A stretch of 64,000 bases of DNA. Origin: Zanthoxylum bungeanum. Lineage: Eukaryota; Streptophyta; Magnoliopsida; Sapindales; Rutaceae. The notes under the pieces are model-generated. The model did not search any database and was not told the origin of the DNA. It saw nothing but the letters and a program-made list of their open reading frames with translations. Numbering within the stretch: the stretch's first letter is position 1; every line of letters starts with the position of its first letter. The translations under genes were made by a program, and so were the position numbers. The stretch covers positions 62,001 through 126,000 of the forward strand of contig SKCR01038144.1 of NCBI GenBank assembly GCA_019454045.1, given 5' to 3'. Positions 1 through 10,880 of this stretch are shown piece after piece.

Positions 1-170
1 ACAAATTTTTAAATTGAAGACGTCTTACCCAATGTCATATTTAATTGGGAAATTATCAATTTCCCACTCGAAAATTAGCTTAAGTATAATTAAATTCTTT
101 GACTTTTAATTTGTTCTTTTTTATACCCAAGATTAGTAAAATGTGTCAAAACTCACCTGGAAGTTAATTG
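1..170 (-). repeat. Dispersed repeat, copy 1 (inverted relative to copy at 12495)
   Basis: Read on the minus strand, this stretch aligns over about 150 bases with 12495-12650. Shared blocks include GGGTATAAAA followed by GAACAAATTAAAA, and GAGTGGGAAATTGATAAT. No terminal repeats or coding are visible. The family is unknown to me; it could be a MITE fragment or part of an LTR. Confidence 0.55.
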
Positions 171-399
171 AGTGAGATTCTGTAAATGGATTTTACATAT
201 AATGATCGAAATGCTCCTACAGTTCAACTTGATGGGAAAAGACATATTTGGCCATAGAAAAAGACAAAAAAATCCTCGATATAGTCGTTGCAATTGGAAC
301 ATTTGAGACAAACTGTGAAGATTATATGAAGAGCGGAACTATATAAATGCAATACAAATATTTGATAAACTTCAAATAAACACTTGCAAAATTCTCAAC
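171..399. other. Intergenic, nothing recognised
   Basis: AT-rich flank of the first retrotransposon. No ORF, RNA gene or repeat that I can support. Confidence 0.5.
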
Positions 400-404
400 A
401 CTTC

Positions 405-437
405 TGTGAGAATTTGTGAAGAAAATGTCTATAAACA
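405..437 (-). repeat. 33-bp partial LTR at the outer end of Copia-1
   Basis: The sequence is the same as the first 33 bases (plus orientation) of the LTRs at 655 and 5265, beginning TGTGAGAATTTGTGAA. It abuts the TSD on one side and the duplicated leader on the other, with a one-base overlap at the junction. Confidence 0.85.
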
Positions 438-654
438 CGTGGTGGATGACTGTGTGCTGACGTGGCAGATGACTGTGTGCTGACGTGGCCGTCTTCAACC
501 TCCAGAAAATATCACCGTGCTTGTCTCGACGTGAACAAGCTGATGGTATGCTTAAAATTAATTTTTAACAACTTTCCCGAAACCCGAATTTTCGGAACCA
601 ATTTCCGTTTGATGTGTTCTTCACCTCCGGAAAGAACCTAAGCTCCTGATACCA
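438..654 (-). repeat. Duplicated leader and PBS of Copia-1
   Basis: These 217 bases match 5048-5264 with about five substitutions and no length change. A PBS-like TGGTATCAGGAGC (minus strand, 642-654) directly abuts the LTR at 655. The leader contains a tandem motif built on CTGACGTGG and GATGACTGTGTG. Confidence 0.85.
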
Positions 655-877
655 TGTGAGAATTTGTGAATAAAATGTCTATAAACATTTGTTTTATTAG
701 AACTTACAAATGAAAGGCCTTTATATAGGCATTTATACAACTAACATAATAAATACAACTACTATATTAAACACAACTACCAACTATACAATTACTAGCA
801 CAACACACAACTACTACCAACTATACAATTACTAACACAACACACAACTACTAACAACACACAACTAATATCTAACA
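655..877 (-). repeat. Copia-1 3' LTR
   Basis: 223 bp, TGTGAG...TAACA on the plus strand, nearly identical to 5265-5489. It contains two tandem copies of a roughly 37-bp ACTACCAACTATACAATTAC repeat. The minus-strand polypurine tract (GAGGGGGGA) adjoins at 878. Confidence 0.92.
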
Positions 878-890
878 TCCCCCCTCAAAC

Positions 891-1475
891 TCAAGGTGGT
901 TTAGACGAAACCAAATTGAGTTTGGAAACAAGTGTAGTGTAACGTCCCGGAAGAAAGGATTTGGTGAAGACATCAGCTAGCTGATCGGTGGATTTGAGAT
1001 ACTTCAAGGAAATAGTGCCACAAGCAACGTGTTGGCGAATGAAATGACAATCGATCTCAATGTGTTTGGTGCGCTCATGAAAAACATCATTATGTGCTAT
1101 TTCAATAGCACTTTTGTTGTCGCAATAAAGAGTGAGAGATGATGGTTGAGGGACTCCCATATCTTCTAGAAGCCAACGTAACCATAGAAGTTCAGCTGTA
1201 GTAGCAGCAACAGCTCTATATTCAGCCTCAGTACTCGAGCGGGCAACCAATGTCTGTTTCTTGCTGCGCCAAGAAATAAGTGAGTCACCAAGAAAAATAC
1301 AGTAACCCGTAGTTGATCGACGATCAGTATGGTCTCCTGCCCAGTCAGAATCAGAATAGGCTCGAAGAACCAATGATGAAGTAGCAGAAAAATGGAGACC
1401 GGTAAAGAGAGTTCCTTTAACATAACGAAGAATGCGAAGCACTGCAGTATAATGAGTAGAACGGGGAGTGGTCAT
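891..1475 (-). pseudogene. Copia-1 RNase H domain (C-terminal pol fragment)
   Basis: An open segment of 194 codons that ends at a stop (891-893) next to the polypurine tract. It shows the copia RNase H signature: SDSDWAGD, SSTEAEY and YCDNKSAIEIAHN, then a C-terminal DVFTKSF. The enzyme would degrade the RNA strand of the RNA:DNA hybrid during reverse transcription. It is disconnected from the RT by a frameshift near 1495, so it cannot be made as part of pol from this copy. Confidence 0.85.
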
Positions 1476-1981
1476 GAACTGGCTGACAATGTGAACTGCA
1501 TAAGCAATGCTGGTCGAGTGACTGTAAGATAAATGAGGCTTCCAACCAATTGTCTGTAGAGAGTAGGATCATCAAGGAGAGTGATATCTTCATCTATAGG
1601 TGTAAGACGAACATTATACTCAATTGGAGTTGGAACTGTCGTGTTATCTGTAAGGCCAGCCCGAGAAAGAAGATCGGAGGCATACTTGGCTTGCGAGAGA
1701 TGATAACCATCATCAGAACAAATAATCTCAAGGCCTAAAAAATAACTCAAAGGACCAAGATCTTTCATTTCATATTGTTGACTAAGAGCCTGCTTGAGAT
1801 CTGATATGCCTGAAATATCATCTCCAGTAATAATCATATCATCAACATAAAGAAGTAATATCACAATACCCTTTTCGGATTTTCGAAGAAATAAAGCCGA
1901 ATCATGTGGACTGGAGGTGAATCCAATCTGTCTGACAGCGGTACTAAATTTGGCAAACCATGCACGATGAGCTTGCTTCAA
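1472..1981 (-). pseudogene. Copia-1 reverse transcriptase, C-terminal half
   Basis: 169 codons containing the RT active site YVDDMIITG, followed by the copia motif KDLGPLSYFLGLEI. The YVDD catalytic pair is intact. The segment is bounded by frameshifts at both ends (near 2040 and near 1495) relative to the neighbouring pol segments. Confidence 0.85.
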
Positions 1982-2814
1982 ACCATATAAGGCACGTCGT
2001 AGGCGACATACTGTATTTGGTGGATGATCAAGACCTGGAAGGGAGGCTTCATATAAACTTCTTCAGTGAGATCACCATTGAGAAAAGCATTCTTGACATC
2101 CATCTGAAACAGACTCCATTTCTGAGCAGCAGCAATAGCAAGCAGACTGCGAACTGAGGTAAGGCGAGCAACAGGTGCAAAGGTCTCCTCATAATCAATC
2201 TCATACTCTTGAGCGAATCCTTTAGCAACAAGACGTGCTTTATAACGCTCAATAGATCCATCTGAATGTGTTTTGATTTTGTAAACCCATTTGCATCCCA
2301 CTGGATTTTTGCCAGGAGGAAGATCAACCAAGTCCCAAGTATCAGTCTTTGTCAATGCTTGTAATTCATCTTGCATAGCTTGCTGCCAATGAGGATTAGA
2401 AGAAGCCTCCCTATAGGACTGAGGTTCATGCAAAGAGACAAGAGCAGTGAAACAATGATAATCTCGAAGGTAAGAGGGAGGATTTCTTACTCGGGTAGGA
2501 TAGGGTGGAGATGAGTCATCAATGGTCTCTAGTGTAGTATCTGCAGGAGGGGCATCATCAGGAACAGGCGGTGATGGAGGTTGGACATTTGTATGCTCAC
2601 TATAAGTACCTATATCAGGTGGAAACAACTCGATAGATGGATTAGTGAAAAGTGGAGGTGGATCTGAAGGTGACACTGTGAACTTAGAAAGAGAGGAGAA
2701 CATAACATGTTCCCAGAAAATAACATGACGAGAGATGCGAAGTTTCTTTGACACAGGATCCCAACAACGATACCCTTTGTGTTGAATACCATATCCTAAG
2801 AAACAACAAAGTCA
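1978..2814 (-). pseudogene. Copia-1 integrase C-terminus and reverse transcriptase N-terminal half
   Basis: Open from just after the stop at 2812-2814 down to a frameshift near 2040. It carries the proline-rich spacer between integrase and RT and then the RT start ([20 protein letters not shown], and [14 protein letters not shown]). The frame is the same as the integrase segment upstream, so that break is a single nonsense codon. Confidence 0.82.
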
Positions 2815-3081
2815 GGCACGGGGTTCTAACTTGTGTTGCTCTGTGGGAGGAAGAAGAACAAAGCAAACACTCCCAAAAACCTTGAGAAGATCATAAGGAG
2901 GGGAAACACCATAAAGACACTCATAAGGAGACATATTGTGTTTGGTGACTGAAGAAGGAATACGATTAATAACATAAACAGCCGTAAGGGCAGCTTCACC
3001 CCAAAAACGTTCAGGATAAAAGGATGAAATGAGCATAGATCGAGTGGAATCTAAAATATGACGATGTTTTCTTTCTGCTCA
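2812..3081 (-). pseudogene. Copia-1 integrase core, distal fragment
   Basis: A short in-frame segment between two TGA stops (3079-3081 and 2812-2814). It contains the integrase tail motifs FWGEAALTAVYVINR and SPYECLYG, and a hydrophobic KVFGSVCFV block. It is the continuation of the gag-protease-integrase frame upstream. Confidence 0.8.
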
Positions 3082-4623
3082 TCCATTTTGTTGAGAGGTA
3101 TATGGGCAAGATCGTTGTGAAATGGTTCCTTGGGCTTTTAAAAAATGTTGAATTTTCGAGTCAAGATACTCATTGGCATTGTCGGTCCTCAAAATTTTGA
3201 TAATTTTAGAAAATTGTGTTTTGATCATGTTTGCAAAGTCAATATAAATTTGAGGCAGTTCAGAACGTTGTTTCATAAGAAAGATCCATGTGAATCGAGA
3301 ATAGTCATCAATAAACAAGACAAAATATTTAGATCCTCCCATAATGGCTGTAGGTGAAGGTCCCCATACATCAGAGTGGACCAAATCAAATGGGGCAACA
3401 GAATTATATTCATTATGTTGGAATGATAAAGCTGGTTGTTTTCCAAGTTGACAAGAGACACAATGGAAAGACTGGTCTTTAACAGAACCTAGTGAACCAT
3501 TAGAAACTAAAGGATGAAGTTTATTTATCGAGGCATGACCAAGACGCATATGCCACAAGTGAAGAGAAGATGGAGTAGATACAGCACATAGTTGGGAAAA
3601 ACGATTTGAAGGAAGATGCAGAGAGGTGAGTTCAAACAGACGTCCAATTCTACGGCCTGTCCCAAGAATCTGTCCCGTCTGCGGATCCTGCACACGACAA
3701 CCATTAGTGGAGAATATCAATTCTAATCCAAGTTCACATAGTTGACCAACAGAAATAAGGTTGAATGTAAGTTTGGGAATAAGAAATGTATTTGGTAATG
3801 TGAGTGTAGATGTTGATATGTGGCCAGACCGACTTACAAGCATTTGTGAGCCATCTGCAGTGAAAATTGGAGAAATATTTGTGGTGGGAGAGGTGGAAGA
3901 AAATAACGGGGATTGAGAAGTCATATGATTGCAACAACCAGAGTCAAAATACCAAGGAGAATTACCTGAATTGACAGATAAGGCAGTAGAAGTACTGGGA
4001 TGAGTGGAGAGTATTTGTCTAAGGAGTGTTTCTAAGTTACCAGTGGATGTAAGAGAGGCAGTGATCTCAGAGGTAACAGCAGCAATTGGAATTGCTATCT
4101 TGGAGGGCTGGTCAGCTCTTGGTGGACGAGTGGGGCATTGCTCAATGGAATGGCCAGACAGCTTGCAGTAACGACAACCCACCTTAGTGGGACAGTGAGA
4201 GGAAATATGACATTTTTTCTTGCATTTGTGACATTCAGTAAGACTACATTCAATCAGAGTATGATCAGATTTGTTGCAGGTACGACAAAATTTACCTCCA
4301 CCTTTTGAGAAATATTTACGCGCGGCGACAAGCACAGCCTCATCGTGAGATGGCTTAAGTAAGCCGAGACGAGTTTCGTCAGACAATAATCGAGAGATAA
4401 CAGCTTCTAATGTAGGCAAGAGAGATTGATGTAACAATGAAGCTCGACAAGATTCAAAGTCATCAGTAAGGGCCATAAGGAATTGAATTAGCCGCATACG
4501 GTCACGATGTGCCGTATAATTAGTTGCATCAATGGTGCAACTCATTGATGGTTCTGACAGAGCAAGTTGGTCCCAAATATTCTCCATTTGTGCAAGAAAT
4601 TCAGTAATAGACTGACCTTTTTC
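3079..4623 (-). pseudogene. Copia-1 gag C-terminus, protease and integrase
   Basis: One open frame of roughly 500 codons. In order: the end of the gag capsid region; three CCHC zinc knuckles of spacing C-x2-C-x4-H-x4-C (starting CRTC, CHKC and CRYC); aspartic protease motif WYFDSGCCNHM; a GAG-pre-integrase HHCC zinc region (LWHMRLGHASI then CVSCQLGKQ); integrase core with DVWGPSP and LRTDNANEY. Three zinc knuckles is more than the usual one in plant copia gag. It ends at a TGA (3079-3081) just after TSQQNG, a conserved integrase position. The gag N-terminus lies upstream in the same frame beyond a TAA at 4624-4626. Confidence 0.88.
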
Positions 4624-4995
4624 TTATTTCAAATTATGCAACTTTTCCCACAATTGATACTGACTAGAGAGATCAGAAGATGTGTACCTTAATGCAAGCA
4701 GATCCAAAACTTCTTTGGCAGTTTCATAGCGGCCAAATTGATGATGAATGGATGGAACCGAAGTATTCCGGAACCATGTCAGAATTTGATGATTCTTACT
4801 GTCCCAATCCTCGAGACGATCAGCGAGTTGTCCTTCAGTTTCATCAGTGAGACGAGTGTGGGGCTTGACATCTCCAGTAACATAGCGCCATAGTTTCCTA
4901 CCCTTGAGAAAACTACGCATTCCCTGAACCCAGAGACGGTAGTTTGAACCGGTGAGGATGGTAGGGATAGGTTGCATAGCATCTGACTTTTCCAT
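4624..4995 (-). pseudogene. Copia-1 gag N-terminus
   Basis: 123 codons from the first ATG after the leader. The protein looks like a plant copia gag of the retrotran_gag/UBN2 type, with LTGSNYRLWVQGMRSFLKGR and the later ILTWFRNTS. Gag forms the virus-like particle in the cytoplasm. It stops at TAA 4624-4626, and homologous reading continues in the same frame on the other side. Confidence 0.85.
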
Positions 4996-5251
4996 TTGTC
5001 AAATAGTATAAGATCGGGATTGATTTTGTCGATTCGGATTATGCTGACGTGGTGGATGACTGTGTGCTGACGTGGCAGATGACTGTGTGCTGATGTGGCC
5101 GTCTTCAACCTCCAAAAAATACCACCGTGCTTGTCTCGACGTGAACAAGCTGATGGTATGCTTAAAATTAATTTTTAACAACTTTCCCGAAACCCGAATT
5201 TTCGGAACCAATTTCCGTTTGATGTGTTCTTCACCTCCGAAAAGAACCTAA

Positions 5252-5264
5252 GCTTCTGATACCA
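5252..5264 (-). other. Copia-1 primer-binding site
   Basis: TGGTATCAGAAGC on the minus strand, directly adjoining the 5' LTR. It resembles the complement of the 3' end of initiator methionine tRNA (TGGTATCAGAGC), the usual copia primer. Confidence 0.85.
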
Positions 5265-5489
5265 TGTGAGAATTTGTGAAGAAAATGTCTATAAACATTT
5301 GCTTTATTAGAACTTACAAATGAAATGCCTTTATATAGGCATTTATACAACTAACATAATAAATACACAACTACTATATTAAACACAACTACCAACTATA
5401 CAATTACTAGCACAACACACAACTACTACCAACTATACAATTACTAACACAACACACAACTACTAACAACACACAACTAATATCTAACA
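5265..5489 (-). repeat. Copia-1 5' LTR
   Basis: 225 bp, plus-strand ends TGTGAG and TAACA, followed by the TSD ACTTC. On the minus strand a TATA-like CTATATAAAGG sits at about 5328-5338, which would be the element's promoter. Confidence 0.92.
5328..5338 (-). promoter_or_regulatory. TATA-like box in Copia-1 5' LTR
   Basis: CTATATAAAGG on the minus strand, in the middle of the LTR and also present in the 3' LTR. Assignment rests on motif and position only. Confidence 0.5.
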
Positions 5490-5494
5490 ACTTC

Positions 5495-6267
5495 AAAAAT
5501 AAAAAATTTAAATCAAGTCTCAATTCAAGTGCTGGTTTTAGTGGAACAAACAAATGAAGAAAGTAAAATACAATCCAAAATATTATCATTGTCGTGTACA
5601 AGCAGTTATTATATCTATTATAATGTAAAATCCAAATGCTATGTTTTGGTCATGCGGGTTGAAACATTGTAATTTTTGGGAGTGGCTTACAAATGAATAC
5701 TTGATAAATTATAATACAAATAATGAAAGTCTAATTGGTGATCAATACATGCATCGGAGTGATGATCTAACGAAGATATACAAAAAGCTAAAAAGTATGG
5801 AAGTGAAGCTAAATATGTAATCATTCTTCTGTGTGCTATTGTAATTTGATCATGTATGCGTAAATGATGGAATATGCAAGAACATAATGTCTTCAAAATG
5901 TCAGCCAATTACTTGTCCAAAATAAATATTTTCAAAAGTATAATACTTGTAAAGAATAAACAAATCTGATAAAAGTTCATTGCTCATGTAAGAGCATTTT
6001 CAAAAAACATACTCAGAAACTTCAAGGCTAAGTAGATATCATATATGATTGTTATGATAGATGTTATGATGATTGTGAAGGATGACGTGTGGTTTATGCT
6101 AATGGTGGTGCAAGGATTCCCCACTATGACTTATAATCCAATTATTAAAGCATTCAGATGTATTATACTCTGTACGGTCAACCTTATATACTTTGTCATA
6201 TGCATACATAAACCATGTATATCTAGCCATTTCATTTTCTAACCATGTAAAAGCCTTTTTTTTTTCT
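5495..6267. other. Intergenic, nothing recognised
   Basis: AT-rich sequence with no convincing ORF, terminal repeat or RNA gene. Confidence 0.5.
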
Positions 6268-6276
6268 ATTTTTATC

Positions 6277-6519
6277 GGGCATGTCTATGATACCCAAGGG
6301 TATCACATACCCTTGGTATCAAAGTTGCATGTTCAATGAAACTTTGAGCATTGAACATGCAACTTTGAGCATTAAACATGCAAATTTTATCAATAAACAT
6401 GAAATTTTTTAAAACATGAAATCAGTTGCATGTTTATTGGTAGAAATTGTATGTTCAATGCTCAAAGTTGCATTGAACATGCAACTTTGAACCCAAGGGT
6501 ATCAATCATATCATTACCC
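6277..6519. mobile_element. MULE-type MITE with 9-bp TSD
   Basis: Perfect 9-bp direct repeats ATTTTTATC at 6268-6276 and 6520-6528 flank a 243-bp inverted-repeat sequence. The ends (GGGCATGTCTATGATACCC and, reverse-complemented, GGGTAATGATATGATTGATACC) pair imperfectly. The stem continues with ACCCTTGG and then TCAAAGTTGCATGTTCAATG. The 9-bp duplication is the hallmark of Mutator-like transposases, and the element has no coding capacity. Confidence 0.85.
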
Positions 6520-6528
6520 ATTTTTATC

Positions 6529-7174
6529 TGCTTCATTGCATCTTTGAAATCATGAACATTATAACTTTTAGATGCCTTCCAAAACAAACTCCTTAATTTC
6601 ACTCAAGAATGCACTTTATTAAAATTCGCATAAACATGCCAACAACATGATCTATGATAAGCTGCAGGTCATATATCTCTAATAGCATTAATTTCTCTTT
6701 TCTCTCTATCAGAAATGAATGTAACCTACCTTATATATCTTTGATAGCATTAATTAGTCCTTTTTGATGTATTTCAACACCAAATCCAAAATAAATAATT
6801 CTCTCAATTCATAAATCTAGGGTTTTAGTAAATAATAAGTAAACTATAATCAACCAAACTGAAAAACCCACTGAAAATGAACAACTTATATATATATATA
6901 TAAGGTCAATTTCATGTTATATTCAACAAATTTTGACAATTTCAAAAGCTTAGGGTTATGAAAAATTCAAAATTTATAACATGCAACAGAAATCCAATGA
7001 TGAAACTATCAATTAAATCACAAATATATGATGAATAAAGGATTTACTTCAGAATTCAAAACAACCCAGAAATAATTGTAGAAAAACGATCTTCACGGCC
7101 ACCAAATTTCGAACTCCAGTCACATAAACAAGATACAAACCGATTCTTTGTGAAAATCAGTACGTTTTTGGTGC
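6529..7174. other. Intergenic, nothing recognised
   Basis: AT-rich, including a short TA run near 6890. No supported gene. Confidence 0.45.
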
Positions 7175-7588
7175 AATATTGTAACGATCGGTAATTTCGA
7201 CTACTGTTACATTACAAGACGGGTGTCACATAACATAAATTATGTTTGGACACATATACTCACATGAAATGACTTTGGGAACAATCGGAAAATTCTTTGG
7301 AATTCCGATACTAGATGATATGATATTCCACTGCGGACAGCCCATGGTAATTGGGCCTAACTTTCTCATACGAACTCCTATTTTATGCATTTTATATCGC
7401 CGGAAAGCTGAGATCGAGACCTACAACGTCCGCGTTGAATATTTTTCCAAATTCGAACCAAAAATGGGTTGAAAATGTTGATTAAAAATTTGGATGAATA
7501 GTACTTGAGGGTCATTCTAGTAAATTCTCAAAGTTTTTATAATTTTCTACATTATTCTCTAATTTTACCAATTACAAATAACCCCTAG

Positions 7589-7597
7589 TATATAAAG
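7589..7597 (+). promoter_or_regulatory. TATA-like box in the outer solo LTR
   Basis: TATATAAAG inside the LTR, followed about 30 bases on by a purine-rich stretch (GAAAGGAGAAAGAAG). It is a plausible former LTR promoter if the element is read on the plus strand. Confidence 0.4.
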
Positions 7598-9405
7598 GGA
7601 GTACTATTCAACATTTCACAAAAATTAGAAAGGAGAAAGAAGAAGAAAACGTGGGGGAGAAAGGAGAAGGAAGAAAAAAGGAGAAAGAATAAGAAAGAGA
7701 GAAGAGAAGGAAGAAGAGGGAAAGAGGAAGAGACAAATATCATTCTCCACAAAGTAGAAGGAAGATTGACAACCATTGAAGGTCTAGAGAGTGATGGAAA
7801 TCAAAGGAAAAGAGGGAAGAAAATCATGACCCAAATTGTGATATATTAAGTTTTGATGATTTGATACTTGTAGTATGTTGTGAGCTCGAGTGTGATGATG
7901 ATTGCATGATTTTTGTATTAAGACAATGGTGATTATGAGAAACCCCAACTTGTTAAGTTTTTGGGTATAAAACTAAGTGAAGTATATAGAATAGATAAAA
8001 GTTGATGTTGAGGGGATGTTAATAATGTTGTGGATATTTATTGAGGTTTATTGGAATGATTTTTGTAATAAAATTGATATATAAGTATTGAGGATACATT
8101 TGGGTAAGATAGACTTGAGAAAGCAAGTGCAAAAACCTGAAAATTAGGTGCGTATCGCGACGCCAAAGGGGTCAGCGTCGTGAAGCGTATTGGAAAATTA
8201 AGACAGATTCGCTTCTGGAATGGTCGTGTCGCGCCACGCATTGGAAATTTTCATGTATCCGCTTCTGGAATTGTGTGCGTCGTGACGCACAACACCTTGC
8301 ATCGCGACATGAGATCAGAATTTCCCCCTAATCGGTTGTAATTCATTCCAGTTTCACCCCAGTGTGTTAGAGGCCACCCTAAAGGTCTCGTATCAGTTCG
8401 TGAATACATAGTACACCTTGTTATAAGGATGATATTCCTTGAAATAATAATAAGTGTTTGAGTGGATAAATTTAGTTTAATTCGGAATATGTTCCCCAAT
8501 CCATTTTCTAATCAAAGTTTTCAATTATAGATCATCACAGGAATCAGAGTTTTCCTCAGCAAGTGAGTAATGCCAGCCAGATTCCAAACCAGTGAGTGGA
8601 CACCCTTTCTTTAAGTTGATATTTTTTTACATGATGTTATTTTAAGTATCAGACTTACTTTTCGCTTTTAGGGCATTAGCGAAGTTCACTATCAGTTATA
8701 TTTTGTTTAGCATGTTTTGAGTAATGGTTTAAGAAAGAAAATCAAAGCATGATTTTATGTTTTCGAGGCATGGGGGAAAACCCACCTCAATATGTAACTT
8801 GATACTGACATTATAGGCACTGCATTTTTGCATATAAGTCCCGATGATGAGTCTCACATGGAGACACTACCTCTTTAAATTGTGGAAGTCGCGGGAAATG
8901 GACGTCGAAATGGAAGAGTCAGAAATTGACATCTTGTTGGATTTAATTCGCTTGCCTAGCTTCGGATTCGCTTGTTGGACCTCTGTTTTGAAAACCATCC
9001 TTGGCCCAAAACGCCCACCAAGCCCACACACTAGCCCACACGCCCATCAAAGCCCATTAAATCACATCCAAAATAAAAATCCACACATTAAACACATGTT
9101 AAAATCCCACCAAATCTCATTCCTAAATTAAAATATTCAAATCAAATCCCATAAATCACATTCCTAATTAAATTAAATCACTTGTCTAAATAAAACAAAT
9201 CAAATCAAATCTCATCAAACGCTTTCCTAATTCGATTAAATTACCTTCCCTAATTAAAAAAGATCAAATCAAATAAAATCAAATCATATCCCTAATCAAA
9301 AGAGAAGAAATCAAATCAAATTAAAAGATATTCCTAATTAAAAGATATCCCCATAAATACACAAATCATTTCCCTATTCGTACAAGGTAAACCCGAACCC
9401 TTTGC

Positions 9406-9415
9406 CTATAAAAAG
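9406..9415 (+). promoter_or_regulatory. TATA-like box in family L solo LTR
   Basis: CTATAAAAAG. The homologous place in the second copy has TATATAAAC (63230-63238), so the element is conserved between two diverged copies. That supports a real promoter with transcription running to the right. Confidence 0.55.
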
Positions 9416-9596
9416 AAGCCTAAACCCAACCTTGAAACCCCTAGCTCATTCACACCCCTCCTCTCTCTCCCTAAGAGCTCATTCACGGCACAACTCAAAA
9501 TAAATAACCAAAAACCCTAGATCTCTCGACTCATCTTCCCCATTTTCTCACCTTTCTCAACGCCACGCTTCTCACTACTCTCAAAACCTGAAGCCA

Positions 9597-9790
9597 TTCA
9601 CAACCCTCACGCACACACTCATCACACACAGCCTCACGCACATACTCATCAAACACAGCCTCACACACACACTCATCACACACAACCTTCACGCCTAAAG
9701 CCCTTCATCACGCACCAAATAGCCCTCACAGCACCCCCTTCATCACGCACCAAATAGCCATCACAGCACCCCCTTCATCACGCCACAGCA
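9597..9790. repeat. Short tandem repeats in family L LTR
   Basis: Three copies of a roughly 30-bp unit (CCTCACGCACACACTCATCA) are followed by two to three copies of a roughly 39-bp unit (CATCACGCACCAAATAGCC). The second unit is nearly perfect. Confidence 0.7.
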
Positions 9791-10756
9791 ACCCTACTTC
9801 ACACACTGACCATACAGAAAACCAACACATAACAAGCACCAGTCCCACGAAGCCAAAAGCCACCACTCCTCATAAACAACCAGCCCTCCACGTGAAGCAA
9901 TCAGCCACCCTCTCTCACAAACTGGCAACAAACAAGTAAGACTTTTCACACCACACACACACTCACGCCACTCAGCCCCTTCACGCATACACACTTCACA
10001 GCCACGAACCAGCCCTTATCCCTTCAACCTGCTGCCTCTTTCTTCTCTTTACACGGTAATTCAACAAACCTTCATCTTTCTCTTCTCACGACACCTAAGG
10101 CTACACACACACACAGATGGCCACAAGAGATCTTACACGGCTGGCATTTTGAAACACACACACACTGACCGACACATACAGCAAATCACAAACACACACA
10201 CTGACTGACAAAGCAACAAAATAACCCAAATAAACAGTCTCTAAAATAACCCAATTACAGCCCCCAAAAACAGCAGCCGAATAACCCAAAAAAACAGTCC
10301 CTAAACACCACAAAACAGCCCCTAAAAACAGTGTCAAAACTGAGACAAAAGCAGCAGTGAAACCGAATCAGAAAGCGGAGAAAACAGTGAGCAAAACGGC
10401 AGTGGAACCAATTCAGAAAACCAGACAAGTTGCGGAGCATTAACCCTTCCGACAACCGCGTAGCGCACTTCCGAGAGACAACTTAAGAGGTTAGACCTGA
10501 TGGCACCCTTTTTATTTATTCTCCTTTATTTTTATTTATTTTCTTATTTTACTTCGCATGAGTATTGTGGATTGGTGCATGATATGACTTTCGGATGAAT
10601 GGAATATGTGTTCTCTCTTGCGTTATATCGGATGGAAACCCGGACGTAAATTCCGTAGCCGAATCCGAATGGACGGTATTACGGTTTGCACTCGGGATAC
10701 AATGACACGTACCACTTGAGAGACACACATATTTCGTTTCATCCAACCTTGTGTTC

Positions 10757-10880
10757 GAGCATGATTTAGTATAGTAGGTTATTTATTTTTTAAGCATGAT
10801 TTAGTCTAGTACGTTATTTATTTCTTAAGCATGATTTAGTTGTTAGTACGTTATTTCTTTATGCATGATTTAGTTATTTT
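10757..10880. repeat. Minisatellite of ~35-bp units in family L LTR
   Basis: Four units share GCATGATTTAGT, and the first three continue TAGTACGTTATTTATT or close variants. Starts are near 10759, 10794, 10829 and 10862. Confidence 0.7.

Larger units (their letters stand above)
405..5489 (-). mobile_element. Ty1/copia LTR retrotransposon (Copia-1), with extra terminal LTR-leader segment
   Basis: Seen: a 5-bp TSD ACTTC at 400-404 and 5490-5494 flanks the whole unit. On the minus strand the order is 5' LTR (5265-5489), PBS (5252-5264), leader, gag, protease, integrase, RT, RNase H, polypurine tract (about 878-892) and 3' LTR (655-877). Domain order INT-RT is that of Ty1/copia. Beyond the 3' LTR lies a second PBS plus leader (438-654) and the last 33 bases of an LTR (405-437), so the element ends LTR-leader-partial LTR. 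The two full LTRs differ by only three substitutions and a 2-base indel that I can see, so the insertion is young. The polyprotein is nevertheless broken by in-frame stops at 4624-4626, 3079-3081 and 2812-2814 and by frameshifts near 2040 and 1495. Short LTRs and about 5 kb length suggest an Ale-like lineage (inference). Confidence 0.93.

Noticed and set aside
9794..9994. Minus-strand cysteine/glycine-rich ORF
   Set aside because: It lies in the CACA-rich repeat zone of a solo LTR, where composition alone creates open frames.
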